A stretch of 48,003 nucleotides of DNA, taken from assembly GCA_028532765.1 (NCBI GenBank), contig JAQQAR010000067.1, positions 1-48,003 of the forward strand, written 5' to 3'. Positions 25,085-33,916 of the stretch are shown one piece after another (positions within the stretch are counted from its first letter, which is position 1; each line of letters opens with the position of its first letter). A model generated the notes under the pieces. The model was not told where the DNA came from, did not search any database, and saw nothing but the letters and a program-made list of their open reading frames with translations. A program made the position numbers and the translations under genes. Source of the DNA: Sphaerochaetaceae bacterium (GTDB taxonomy: Bacteria; Spirochaetota; Spirochaetia; Sphaerochaetales; Sphaerochaetaceae).

Positions 25085-26008
25085 TCATTTTCCTAATACA
25101 GAAGTCTCAAAAAGCTTGACCGTTCTTCTAAGCTGTTCGACTTCAAGCCTCCTGCTGGAGGTGAACTTGGTAAAATCTTGCACACGGCTGAAAAGGTTGA
25201 GATCAAGCCCTTCCAATTGACAATGATATTTGGCATTCACCGGATAGTACTGGCACTCAACGATACTGGCCATACCCAATAGGTCTTGCACTTGTGAAGC
25301 TGTTTCTTTCTGTTTGGCATAATTTGCACAAAGCCATACATAGAGCCCAGCATGGAAGTTTGCCATGACACCACTGTATCCAGCGGCTCCCATCTTCAAG
25401 CTTTCCAGTAACGTGGCAGCATTTGCGTTATATATCTTGAGAGGTGTTCCCTCAACTGCCTTAATCTTTGCTTTCAATTCAGACAGGTTACAACAAGTAT
25501 CCTTGAGAAACCCAAACTTTTCTGTCTTTGCACACCATGAAAGCAGTTCTGGTGTCAACAGACGCTTGTAGGGATAGGGGCACTCATAGACACCGAAGCT
25601 GTTACCATCAATATTGGATAATAAGGTTTCAATCCGTTTTTTCGCGACATCATCACCTTCATCCTGAGATGCAAACTGATTCGAAATGAAGACATAGGAA
25701 TCGATACCAGTTTCAATAAACATATTAGCTTGTCTAATCTGCTCCTGGAGATCTTTTTCAACATGTCCTGAAGCAATGAGACCGAGTTTGCTAGGGAGAT
25801 TTTTCCGAATAAATGTGATGAGTTCCAAACGCTCTTCCCAAGTGAGAAAAAACATTTCACTCGATTGGCAAACCGCAAAAATACCACTTACATTCTGACT
25901 GTCATACCAGTGCAATAATTCCAATACGCCATCATAATCAATGGTATTATTTTCGGTGAAAGGTGTTATCATTACTGGCCAAACACCATCTGCAATGCCA
26001 TTATTCAT
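25085..26008 (-). CDS. DapA/NanA-family aldolase (class I Schiff-base lyase)
   Basis: The 307-residue TIM-barrel protein begins GVWPVMITPFTENNTIDYDG, standard for the dihydrodipicolinate synthase/N-acetylneuraminate lyase superfamily. The Schiff-base Lys is in KFGFLKDTCCN, and the catalytic Tyr probably lies in VYECPYPYKR, in place of the YNxP of true DapA. It heads a TRAP operon with a divergent AraC regulator, so it is catabolic: it probably splits or condenses an imported 2-keto acid. The sequence does not show whether this is sialic acid or a keto-deoxy sugar acid, and no nanE/nanK genes are present. Confidence 0.85.
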   Translation of the reverse strand: MNNGIADGVWPVMITPFTENNTIDYDGVLELLHWYDSQNVSGIFAVCQSSEMFFLTWEERLELITFIRKNLPSKLGLIASGHVEKDLQEQIRQANMFIETGIDSYVFISNQFASQDEGDDVAKKRIETLLSNIDGNSFGVYECPYPYKRLLTPELLSWCAKTEKFGFLKDTCCNLSELKAKIKAVEGTPLKIYNANAATLLESLKMGAAGYSGVMANFHAGLYVWLCANYAKQKETASQVQDLLGMASIVECQYYPVNAKYHCQLEGLDLNLFSRVQDFTKFTSSRRLEVEQLRRTVKLFETSVLGK

Positions 26009-26095
26009 GTATTATCTCCCTTCAAAAGAACAAGATGTTTTTTGCTTTTGTGCTGATATATGAACTATAATTCTACTTGAGTGTGAGCACATTCA

Positions 26096-26116
26096 GAATA
26101 ATATTTAGTATTATTC
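26096..26116. promoter_or_regulatory. Palindrome in the TRAP/AraC control region
   Basis: GAATAATA-TTTAG-TATTATTC is a perfect 8-bp inverted repeat 24 bp before the araC-type start codon. It could be an operator in this 132-bp divergent promoter region. Confidence 0.45.
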
Positions 26117-26140
26117 CAAACTTTATAAGGAGGGCCCTCT

Positions 26141-27037
26141 GTGGAAGAGATTATTGATACTTGGTGCTGGGAAGATCATAACAAAGTCATTACGTATGAC
26201 CAACATAAGATCCAAGGTCTGAAGAACATCACGTTCTCAAACCCTTCGACGGCAACACCACCTTCCCCTGAACACTATCACTCTGACATCATAGAGATCC
26301 ATTGCCTGATCAAGGGAAAACGTGTCTGCCATGTAAATAATGAAACATATACGGTTACCGGCAATGAAATGTTTCTTACCTTTCCATTTGAACCTCATCA
26401 TACATCGAGGTATCACTCCAGTCCCTATACCTTTTTTGGCTTGCAAATTGACCTGAAAGACCAGGATCACCTTCTGGGCCTGAATGTAGAGTATAGTCGT
26501 GCTCTGTATAAACTTCTCACTTCTTGCGAGTATCGTCACCTACGATTCCCTGCTAGTGATGCCCAATGGTTAAAACAGGGCTTTTCGTATATCAGTGATG
26601 GTAATGAATCATCAAAAATGCTTGGTGTACAATTTTTCACCAGCTTCCTGTTTAAGATACAGGATTTCATCCCCGTGAAACGAGACCAGAAAGTTATTTT
26701 CGACAGTAATATCAAACGTGTTATCGACCATATTGAAAAACAGGATTCGGAAAATACCAGCTTGCAAGAACTAGCTGCCATTTCTGGGTACTCCTTGTCC
26801 AGGTTCAAGAGCAAATTCAAAGAAGTTGTGGGATTTCCCCCTGCCAGTTACATTACACTTAAAAAACTTGAGCATGCGAAGCAGTTGCTTGCCCATACCG
26901 ATCTCTCCATAACCCAGATAGCGATGGATGCAGGTTTTTCATCAAGCAACTATTTTTGTACGAAAATGAAGAACCTTACTTCTTACTCCCCTATTGAATA
27001 TAGGAGAGCATCTCGAAAGAACAAAGATGAACAATAG
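26141..27037 (+). CDS. AraC-family transcriptional regulator
   Basis: The 298-residue protein has an N-terminal cupin sensor (SDIIEIHCLIKGKRVCHV and MFLTFPFEPHHTSRYHS) and a C-terminal double helix-turn-helix: SLQELAAISGYSLSRFKSKFKE and DLSITQIAMDAGFSSSNYFCTK. It starts at GTG 26141, with GGAGG 8 bases upstream. It is divergent from the lyase-TRAP operon and is the likely activator of it, with the imported acid or its product as inducer (inferred). Confidence 0.9.
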   Translation: MEEIIDTWCWEDHNKVITYDQHKIQGLKNITFSNPSTATPPSPEHYHSDIIEIHCLIKGKRVCHVNNETYTVTGNEMFLTFPFEPHHTSRYHSSPYTFFGLQIDLKDQDHLLGLNVEYSRALYKLLTSCEYRHLRFPASDAQWLKQGFSYISDGNESSKMLGVQFFTSFLFKIQDFIPVKRDQKVIFDSNIKRVIDHIEKQDSENTSLQELAAISGYSLSRFKSKFKEVVGFPPASYITLKKLEHAKQLLAHTDLSITQIAMDAGFSSSNYFCTKMKNLTSYSPIEYRRASRKNKDEQ

Positions 27038-27559
27038 AAGTCCACACAAGATATCGTTAACAATGATGCAATACACAAGATTATAGCCCCGTTGTGGGTG
27101 TTATACTCTTGTATATTGTTTTGCTATTGGCTTCGCCGTCGTTGCAAAGCCACATATCCGGAAAAAAATGAGCCAGCAACTGAGAGCCAAACCCTGCAAA
27201 CCTTTCCAGGGTGACAGGAACTATACAGTTGCTAATGGTTTTATGGAAGCCTCACCCATTGGTCAGGTCCCTCAAAAAAAAGAACTTGAATAATGACACT
27301 TGTACCCGGCCGAGTAAGGCTTGCTCCAAGGCAATGTTACCAAGAACTGTTAGCCAATTCTTTTGAGGGAGCTTGGTGCATATAATTGTGGAAATCGAAT
27401 CATAATGAGTTTTTTTCAATTCAAAGTGATGATTCACCCAGATCCTCTCCAGCGGTTGGTAAAGTCACTCCTCTTATCAGCAAGAACGTAAAGTGGCCAT
27501 AGTAGGGAATATGTTTCTCTTGCCTCACCAAATCAACCTTGTATACCTTCGGAAAATCT
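27038..27559. other. 522-bp intergenic region
   Basis: No convincing gene. A 61-codon minus-strand frame (27252-27437) has no family resemblance or ribosome site. This stretch separates the AraC gene from the convergent end of the mannoside operon; I see no strong terminator. Confidence 0.45.
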
Positions 27560-28546
27560 TCAAATGACAAACTCCTTTCCCTCTTGACTTGAGTGAAGAA
27601 TACCTTCGATTACCTTTACATCACGTACAACATCTTCCTGCCTCACTGATGCTTTTACATTCATAGAAAAAGCACTATAAAAATCCTGCCATTCTAGAAA
27701 AAAACTATCCTCTTTCTCAATCTTGATATTCTGTATTTTCCCATCAGATGAGTATAGTTGAATCTCATTATCACTGACAGACAAAGCCCCAGCAGTGCAG
27801 AACAGTTTCAGAACATCTTCAGGGCAAGCATGCTGTAATGCCATATTAAAGGATGTAACTACCCCGTTCTCATGTGTGAGGATTGCAAAACCCAAATCAT
27901 TTGTGCCAAGTTTTGGATTGATGCTTAACGTACTACCCATTACCTTTGTTACCGGGCCTGCAATCTGTTGGAGTGCATGTACATAATGCACCCCCCCATC
28001 CATGAGATAACCTCCTGAATACTCATTATACTGGCGCCAATGGGTATTATTGAATTTACTGTCCACTTCTGTAAATGAGAAGACATTCATCTGTACAGAA
28101 TGTAATGATCCTATTTGTCCACTCTCTATAATCTCTTTCGCCTTGATAATTGAATTTTTAAAGTGATGGTTCTCAGCTATCATATAGAGAGGTTTTTCAG
28201 AGGAGACAGATTCCATTGTCTTTTCAGCTTCCGCAGCATTGGCTCCTGCAGGCTTCTCACATAGCACTGCAATTCCAGCATCAAGGCAAGCCTTGCTCAC
28301 AGGATAGTTCAACGGTATCGGGAGAGCTATCAATACAGCATCTAAATCCTTCTGCTTCTGCAACATTGTCTCCCAACTAGTAAATATGGGAAGATTTGGA
28401 TTTCCTAAAAGGTCCCTTACAGTAATGGCTTTTCCCTCGCTGTGATTACAGAGGGCAACTACCTCAATTGTATCCTTCAACCTAATCAGTGCCGGAACAT
28501 GAGCTTCTTGGGTGATGATTCCACAACCAATAAGTCCTAACTTCAT
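27560..28546 (-). CDS. Gfo/Idh/MocA-family oxidoreductase
   Basis: The 328-residue protein has the NAD(P)-binding N-terminus KLGLIGCGIITQEAHVPAL and the family's catalytic motif AVLCEKPAGANAAEAEKTM (EKP), followed by DGGVHYVHALQQIAGP. Such enzymes oxidise or epimerise sugars and cyclitols in the cytoplasm. It is the last gene of the leftward LacI-controlled operon, 53 bp after lacI. The EKP Lys and the downstream Asp-His pair are present, so it should be active. Its substrate, presumably a sugar released by the mannosidases, is inferred. Confidence 0.88.
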   Translation of the reverse strand: MKLGLIGCGIITQEAHVPALIRLKDTIEVVALCNHSEGKAITVRDLLGNPNLPIFTSWETMLQKQKDLDAVLIALPIPLNYPVSKACLDAGIAVLCEKPAGANAAEAEKTMESVSSEKPLYMIAENHHFKNSIIKAKEIIESGQIGSLHSVQMNVFSFTEVDSKFNNTHWRQYNEYSGGYLMDGGVHYVHALQQIAGPVTKVMGSTLSINPKLGTNDLGFAILTHENGVVTSFNMALQHACPEDVLKLFCTAGALSVSDNEIQLYSSDGKIQNIKIEKEDSFFLEWQDFYSAFSMNVKASVRQEDVVRDVKVIEGILHSSQEGKEFVI

Positions 28547-28599
28547 CTTGTCCTCCTATTTGCTCGCCGCTAGGATAACATCAGTGGCAGCAACTATCA

Positions 28600-29589
28600 T
28601 CAAGAAGATTCCCTGACTATGAGTTTCGGCTCCAGCACATGACCAGGAGGATCAATTGCTTTCCCATTTATCAAATCAAGCAAATCCAAAGCTGCAAGTT
28701 TTCCGATATCTTTTATTGATTGAGATACGGTTGTTAGTGGTATTTTGCACAAAGAAGCAAGCTTGATATCATCAAACCCAATAATTGCTACTTGTTCGGG
28801 AATCTTGATTCCCATGTGGGATAGTTGGTGAGATACTCCAATGGCCACATTGTCATTGGTAATAAATAATACTGTCTTCTTCTTGCCGACATGATTTCTG
28901 GCAAGTAACATATTTGAGATTTCCAAACCATCCTCAAAGGTCTTGATACCATTATAACGAATAACACTATCTGAATAGTTCACTTTACTGTAAAACCCTT
29001 CAACACGATTATCCATTGTCTGATGAGAATACCCTGTTATCAAGACAACTTGTTCCTTTTCCAAAGAATTGATATATTCGGCAACAAGTTCTCCTCCTCT
29101 ATAGTTGTTGAAAGCAACATAGTTTAAACTTGAATCTTCGGGAATACAGTTAACCAATACAAAAGGGATATTTGAATGTTTCAGAAGATCAATGGTCTCC
29201 CCTTCGTTATTGATTGGAGCTAAAAGAATTCCATCGACTTGCTTACTGATAAGAGAGGAAACATGATGAAGTTCTTTCTCCTCTATCCATCGAGATGAGT
29301 ACAGTTGAAGGGAATAATCAAAATTACTTAGGATTCGATCAACCCCTTCAACAATCTCAATAAAAAAGCTATTGTAAAGCTCATCAACTATAATTCCAAT
29401 AGTCTTTGTTGAAACGCCAGCAAGCCCTTGAGCCAAATGATTAGGAACAAAAGAATTTTCATTCACAATTTTCATAACAGCATCTCTTGTAGTTTTTTTG
29501 ACCATAGAGGGATTAGACAATACTCTTGAGACTGTTGACTTCGAAACACCGGCAAGCTTGGCAATATCATTAATGGTAATCGGTTTCAT
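28600..29589 (-). CDS. LacI-family transcriptional repressor
   Basis: The 329-residue protein starts MKPITINDIAKLAGVSKSTV, then SRVLSNPSMVKKTTRD, a textbook LacI helix-turn-helix and hinge. The periplasmic-binding-like sensor shows VDGILLAPINNEG, IAIIGFDDIKLAS-type sequence (VAIIGFDDIKLAS) and the C-terminal TTVSQSIKDIGKLA. It lies inside the leftward operon it most likely controls. Two LacI-type operators (35289-35302 and 35462-35475) sit in the divergent control region, giving a simple autoregulated switch for both operons. Confidence 0.92.
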   Translation of the reverse strand: MKPITINDIAKLAGVSKSTVSRVLSNPSMVKKTTRDAVMKIVNENSFVPNHLAQGLAGVSTKTIGIIVDELYNSFFIEIVEGVDRILSNFDYSLQLYSSRWIEEKELHHVSSLISKQVDGILLAPINNEGETIDLLKHSNIPFVLVNCIPEDSSLNYVAFNNYRGGELVAEYINSLEKEQVVLITGYSHQTMDNRVEGFYSKVNYSDSVIRYNGIKTFEDGLEISNMLLARNHVGKKKTVLFITNDNVAIGVSHQLSHMGIKIPEQVAIIGFDDIKLASLCKIPLTTVSQSIKDIGKLAALDLLDLINGKAIDPPGHVLEPKLIVRESS

Positions 29590-29614
29590 CTAAATACCAT
29601 CCTCAACGTTTGGG

Positions 29615-32026
29615 TTAATAAGATTTTTCAAGTAAATCTGTTTCTCTTATTGTATAGTAATCATCTGAGATAAATATAGACTTAATTTCAAAAGGTTTAA
29701 ACTCAATCGATTCAGATGTATCACCAATAATCAATTTCTCCACATGATGCTCTCCACGTGTTTCAACAGCACGGAAAATCCAACCCTTCCTTGATTCAGC
29801 CTTCTTGAAAGCAGTAACAACCACTCCATCAATATCAAGATCAAGAATCGTCTTGCTCGATGGCAAGATCCCTTTGTGAGTCGACTCCACTAAGGAAATT
29901 GGTTGCTGATTAAACTGAACTGCTTCCTTGGTGAAACAGGAATTCTCTTTTCCATCTTTAATGAGAAACGAACAATTGAAAAAGCCCTGGTCTGTATACC
30001 GATGAAATGATGTGTCCCCAAGCACGGCTGGCTCATGGTGTGCTGCACCTGGGCTACGAAGCAAACCATATTCAAGAGTTGAAAATGACGAACTACAACT
30101 ATAGATGCCATCATTGATTATACCAACATAGGTCCCACCAGACAAACTCTTGGATATCCAGCGTTGACAAGGGTACTCTGTTTTATCACTATTTCTTTTT
30201 ATCCACCCATAGGGGATTTCAGAATAGAATTCTCTTGACTCCTCAGTATCAAATACGAGTTTGAGCATCTTTTGTTTCTCTGCCCAAAAAATATCACATT
30301 TTATTTCAATTGCATTTCGCACGAAATCAACATTCACCCGGAGTTTCAATGTACTGGAACCATACATATAGATGAGTTCATATTCTTCAAAAACAGGACC
30401 TGTAGAGAATACCTTTACATCCGTAATTTGAAGATATGTTCGCATACCATCATAACTGACCAATCCATGGGACCAAGCATCGGAAGGATCGTCTATGACA
30501 ACAGGTCGAATCCCTTTGAGAATAATCTTACCATCCTTTCGAATCTCACCAATCTCTCTCTTCTCAGAATCAAGAGAAACACTTAGGCTTTCATTTCCTA
30601 TGATACGGCTTGGTACCTTCAACTGTCCCAGCGTTGAAAAGTTTTCAGGATCCATTAGCGCATGCACCCCAATAAGTTTCCATGTGGCATATCCCAATGC
30701 AGGAACAGTCAGGGTCACTTTCGTATTATATGCGTAAAACCCGCTCGTAGGGACTGATTTTACAAACTGGAAAGGGATTTCATTTCCCTCTTTATCTATT
30801 ATATTCTCTACAAGACATTCTAGGTTTACAGTTTCAATTACTTCCCATGGGTGGCTGTTCAAAACTAAAAGACACATATCACCATCACTGGTATCCAGTC
30901 CGCTGCCAATTCTCTGGATTATCAGGTTTTCAATTTCTCTTACGTCATTGAGAACATGCCCATATCTATGAATCACACCTGCATGAACAGATGGGGCACA
31001 ACAACCGCCTAAGATATCATGGAATTGATTGAATAGAACCTTTTTCCAATTATCTTCAAACTTCTTGAAATCATAATCCAAATCAACAATATTACCAAAA
31101 GTTGCACTGAACTTTTCGGCCCTTAGGAGCCTATTCTCACATTGATTATTAAGATACTTGATGTCGGCCATGAGTGAATAACAACCTATTGCATGATGTT
31201 GCAGTTCGCCTTGGTATTCTGGAATTCTGATATCCTTTTTAGCAATGTAATCAAAGTAATCCCTCGTTGACCCGTGAACAATTGGGACCTCTGTTTCATT
31301 GCTGGAAATTGCATGATGAAGAACCTCAAGATTTTCCTTTGTTGGGCCACCTCCGTGGTTACCGATACCGAAAAAACACATTACAGGTTTTTCCTCTGTT
31401 TCTGATAGCTGAATAATCTCATTCAGTTTTTTTATGAGTTTTGTTCCCCATGCATCAACTGCAGTGTAGCTTATTGGCACTCTAGAAGCAGTGACCGATG
31501 TACCATCAATACCCTTCCATTTAAAAAGAAACTCTTTATTCTCTCTACACTCTTCTGGCGATGGTCTCATAAACACATAGGAATCCATATTCTGTTTACT
31601 GAGAATCTGAGGAAGGTTGGCATTATGTCCAAAAGAATCAACATTGTAGCCAGAAGTAGCCATAACACCAAAATGCTCCAGAAAGAATTGTTGGGCATAG
31701 AGACCTTGTCTAACAAAGGATTCACCGCTAGGGGCGTTGCAATCAGGCTGTAGGTACCAACCACCAACAATATGCCAGCGTCCGCTTTTCACTGCTATTT
31801 TTATTTCCTGAAAAAGGGAAGGATCACTATTGAGTACCATCTCATAATGAGCTGAACTAGCACTACTAAACACATGCTCTTTATATTCATTTATTCTATC
31901 GATAGCAGATCTGAATGTTGCACGTACCTCTTGAAAACCATCTTCATAGTCCCAAAGCCAACAAATATCCAGATGCGCATTACCTATAAGATATACAGCT
32001 GATTTTGTGTTCTCTTTTCTATTCAT
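29615..32026 (-). CDS. GH38 alpha-mannosidase-like glycoside hydrolase (first)
   Basis: The 803-residue protein (start ATG 32026, AAAGGA 8 bases upstream; longer in-frame starts exist at 32032 and 32062) belongs to glycoside hydrolase family 38. The zinc ligands are in NAHLDICWLW near residue 18, and GGWYLQPDCNAPSGES precedes the nucleophile Asp of YNVDSFGHNANLPQIL (about residue 130). The C-terminal half is the usual beta-sandwich. There is no signal peptide, so it cuts imported alpha-mannosides in the cytoplasm. It lies between the ABC permease and lacI genes. It is about 200 residues shorter than the second GH38 at 41018 and lacks that protein's N-terminal extension; the two probably cut different linkages. 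Confidence 0.9.
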   Translation of the reverse strand: MNRKENTKSAVYLIGNAHLDICWLWDYEDGFQEVRATFRSAIDRINEYKEHVFSSASSAHYEMVLNSDPSLFQEIKIAVKSGRWHIVGGWYLQPDCNAPSGESFVRQGLYAQQFFLEHFGVMATSGYNVDSFGHNANLPQILSKQNMDSYVFMRPSPEECRENKEFLFKWKGIDGTSVTASRVPISYTAVDAWGTKLIKKLNEIIQLSETEEKPVMCFFGIGNHGGGPTKENLEVLHHAISSNETEVPIVHGSTRDYFDYIAKKDIRIPEYQGELQHHAIGCYSLMADIKYLNNQCENRLLRAEKFSATFGNIVDLDYDFKKFEDNWKKVLFNQFHDILGGCCAPSVHAGVIHRYGHVLNDVREIENLIIQRIGSGLDTSDGDMCLLVLNSHPWEVIETVNLECLVENIIDKEGNEIPFQFVKSVPTSGFYAYNTKVTLTVPALGYATWKLIGVHALMDPENFSTLGQLKVPSRIIGNESLSVSLDSEKREIGEIRKDGKIILKGIRPVVIDDPSDAWSHGLVSYDGMRTYLQITDVKVFSTGPVFEEYELIYMYGSSTLKLRVNVDFVRNAIEIKCDIFWAEKQKMLKLVFDTEESREFYSEIPYGWIKRNSDKTEYPCQRWISKSLSGGTYVGIINDGIYSCSSSFSTLEYGLLRSPGAAHHEPAVLGDTSFHRYTDQGFFNCSFLIKDGKENSCFTKEAVQFNQQPISLVESTHKGILPSSKTILDLDIDGVVVTAFKKAESRKGWIFRAVETRGEHHVEKLIIGDTSESIEFKPFEIKSIFISDDYYTIRETDLLEKSY

Positions 32027-32093
32027 CCTCATTTTCCTTTTATGACTATTGCCCACTAACAATGTTATAATTTTCTAATGCCGAAAACTCATA

Positions 32094-32939
32094 TCAACCT
32101 TTGACTGCTCCACTCATCATGGCAGAGATAATGAACTTCTGTAAAAAGATAACTATGAGTATTGCTGGCAACAATCCCAAAACACTGGCGGCTGCCAGAT
32201 TCTGAATGGTGATATCCATAAACATCCCCTGAACCGTAAGAATACCAACAGAGACTGGGCGCATTTTATCTTGACTCAACAAAATGAATGGAAGCAAAAA
32301 AGATGACCAAGCATTAATTGAAAGAAAAATAATAGTACTGGAAACGCCTGACTTGGAACAAGGAAGAATTATCCTCGTCAGTATAGTAAATCTATTCGCT
32401 CCATCTATAGAGGCGGACTCATCCATAGCTTTAGGGATACTATCGAAAACTCCTTTCAATAGATAGGTAGCGAACGGAGTCTGTGTTGCAACATATACAA
32501 GACCGAGTACCCAGTATTGATTTAACAATCCAACGTTCGAAAGGAACCGAAACAAAGGAATACAAATTACTACATCACTTATCATCTGAAACATTAAAAT
32601 CGAAATGACGACTAGACTTTTATTCTTGAAATTAAATCTTGAAAGACCGTAGGCTGAAAGGGATGAAACAGTCAATGTTCCGACAACGGTGTACAAAACT
32701 AATATTAGGGAGTTCTTAATATACGTGGGCATTTTAGTTCGATTCCATACAAATGCATAGTTTTCTAATGTAGGTGATTTGGGAATGAGACTAGGGTTTC
32801 CAAATATTTCAGCTGGAGTTTTCAGTGAAATGGAAATGATACAAAGGATAGGGAATAAGAAAAAAGCAATGGTTATCATATAAAACAGATAAACCAAAAT
32901 ATCTGATTTCCTTTGTAAAAGCTTTGATTTCCTATCCAT
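32094..32939 (-). CDS. ABC sugar transporter permease, MalG/LacG type
   Basis: The 281-residue membrane protein has six hydrophobic segments and the EAA-loop signature DESASIDGANRFTILTRIILP. The start ATG 32939 lies 1 bp past the upstream permease stop, with GGGGAG 7 bases away. The annotated-length alternative at 32960 overlaps the upstream gene. It works with the MalF-type permease and the binding protein in the same operon. No ATPase gene is present here; a shared MsmK/UgpC-like ATPase elsewhere is the usual solution (inferred). Confidence 0.9.
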   Translation of the reverse strand: MDRKSKLLQRKSDILVYLFYMITIAFFLFPILCIISISLKTPAEIFGNPSLIPKSPTLENYAFVWNRTKMPTYIKNSLILVLYTVVGTLTVSSLSAYGLSRFNFKNKSLVVISILMFQMISDVVICIPLFRFLSNVGLLNQYWVLGLVYVATQTPFATYLLKGVFDSIPKAMDESASIDGANRFTILTRIILPCSKSGVSSTIIFLSINAWSSFLLPFILLSQDKMRPVSVGILTVQGMFMDITIQNLAAASVLGLLPAILIVIFLQKFIISAMMSGAVKG

Positions 32940-32940
32940 T

Positions 32941-33834
32941 TCATTTCTCCCCTTTTTCATTCATGAGTTTTATATATATCGAAGTCAGTATTACTGATAC
33001 AAATAAAAGGATAATAGCATACACACTACCTCTCCCAAGATTGAGATAGGTAAAAACAGATTTATAGGTCATCAAAGGAAGAACTGTTGTGCTATTCCCA
33101 GGGCCTCCACGGGTGAGGGAGTAGATTGAATCGTAAGTATTGATAGAATAGATTGAAATCAATACAAGGTTAATGAGAAGCATAGGCTTCAGTTGTGGTA
33201 AAGTGATATGAGCAAACACTTGCCTTGAGCTTGCTCCATCGAGACGTGCAGACTCAAATAACTCTGGTGGTATTGATTTGATTGCAGAATATTGCATTAT
33301 TCCGCTAAATCCAGTACCCCTCCAGATGTTTGCGATTAGAGCACTCATCAGAGCAAGCCAAGGGATTGAAAGGAATGAGACGGTAGTACCTCCCAACGCC
33401 TTGATAAAATTATTGAATACTCCCCAACTCGCACTACTATACAACATCTGCCAAACGACACCGGTTATTACACCTGGAACTACCCAAGCAATTGTCATAG
33501 AGAGCTTAACCAAACCCGCCCCTCTAAGATCCTTGTTAATCAGCATAGCTACGGCAAGACCTATCCCAAGCTGAAAAAAAACAGAACCCAATGCAAAAAT
33601 CAATGTAATTCTTAATGAATCCCATAGTTCTTTGTCAGCAAACACAGAACGATATGAATCCAAAGAATAGTTGAATGTGGGTTTCCCAATTCTGATATTT
33701 GTGAAGCTCATTCTAATAACATTCAAAACAGGATAAAGGTATATCATGCCTAACAGAAGAAACATTGGGACAAGCCACAACCACCACCTACTAGTTATCC
33801 CTTCACCTTTTCTCTTTACCTTTTGCTTATTCAT
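32941..33834 (-). CDS. ABC sugar transporter permease, MalF/LacF type
   Basis: The 297-residue membrane protein has six hydrophobic segments and the EAA loop ELFESARLDGASSRQVFAHITLPQL. The MalF-type N-terminus WWLWLVPMFLLLGMIYLYPVLNVIRMSF is clear. It follows the binding-protein gene after 82 bp containing a hairpin and is followed by the second permease at 1 bp. It forms the membrane channel for a mannoside-type sugar. Confidence 0.9.
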   Translation of the reverse strand: MNKQKVKRKGEGITSRWWLWLVPMFLLLGMIYLYPVLNVIRMSFTNIRIGKPTFNYSLDSYRSVFADKELWDSLRITLIFALGSVFFQLGIGLAVAMLINKDLRGAGLVKLSMTIAWVVPGVITGVVWQMLYSSASWGVFNNFIKALGGTTVSFLSIPWLALMSALIANIWRGTGFSGIMQYSAIKSIPPELFESARLDGASSRQVFAHITLPQLKPMLLINLVLISIYSINTYDSIYSLTRGGPGNSTTVLPLMTYKSVFTYLNLGRGSVYAIILLFVSVILTSIYIKLMNEKGEK

Positions 33835-33858
33835 TTAAAATGCACCTTATTTGATAAA

Positions 33859-33890
33859 TATCTCACATTCCCCACCGAGAATGTGAGATA
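33859..33890 (-). terminator. Hairpin after the ABC binding-protein gene
   Basis: TATCTCACATTC (33859-33870) and GAATGTGAGATA (33879-33890) form a perfect 12-bp stem with an 8-base loop, 27 bp beyond the binding-protein stop and before the permease genes. There is no T-run; it resembles the mRNA-protecting hairpins found after binding-protein genes. Confidence 0.6.
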
Positions 33891-33916
33891 CCTTTTCTAT
33901 TCAAACATCTAACTTG

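Noticed and set aside
25085-26008. Assignment of the DapA-family gene as sialate lyase NanA
   Set aside because: The TRAP context fits, but nanE, nanK and other sialate genes are absent and the active-site Tyr context (YECPYPYKR) is atypical; kept at family level.
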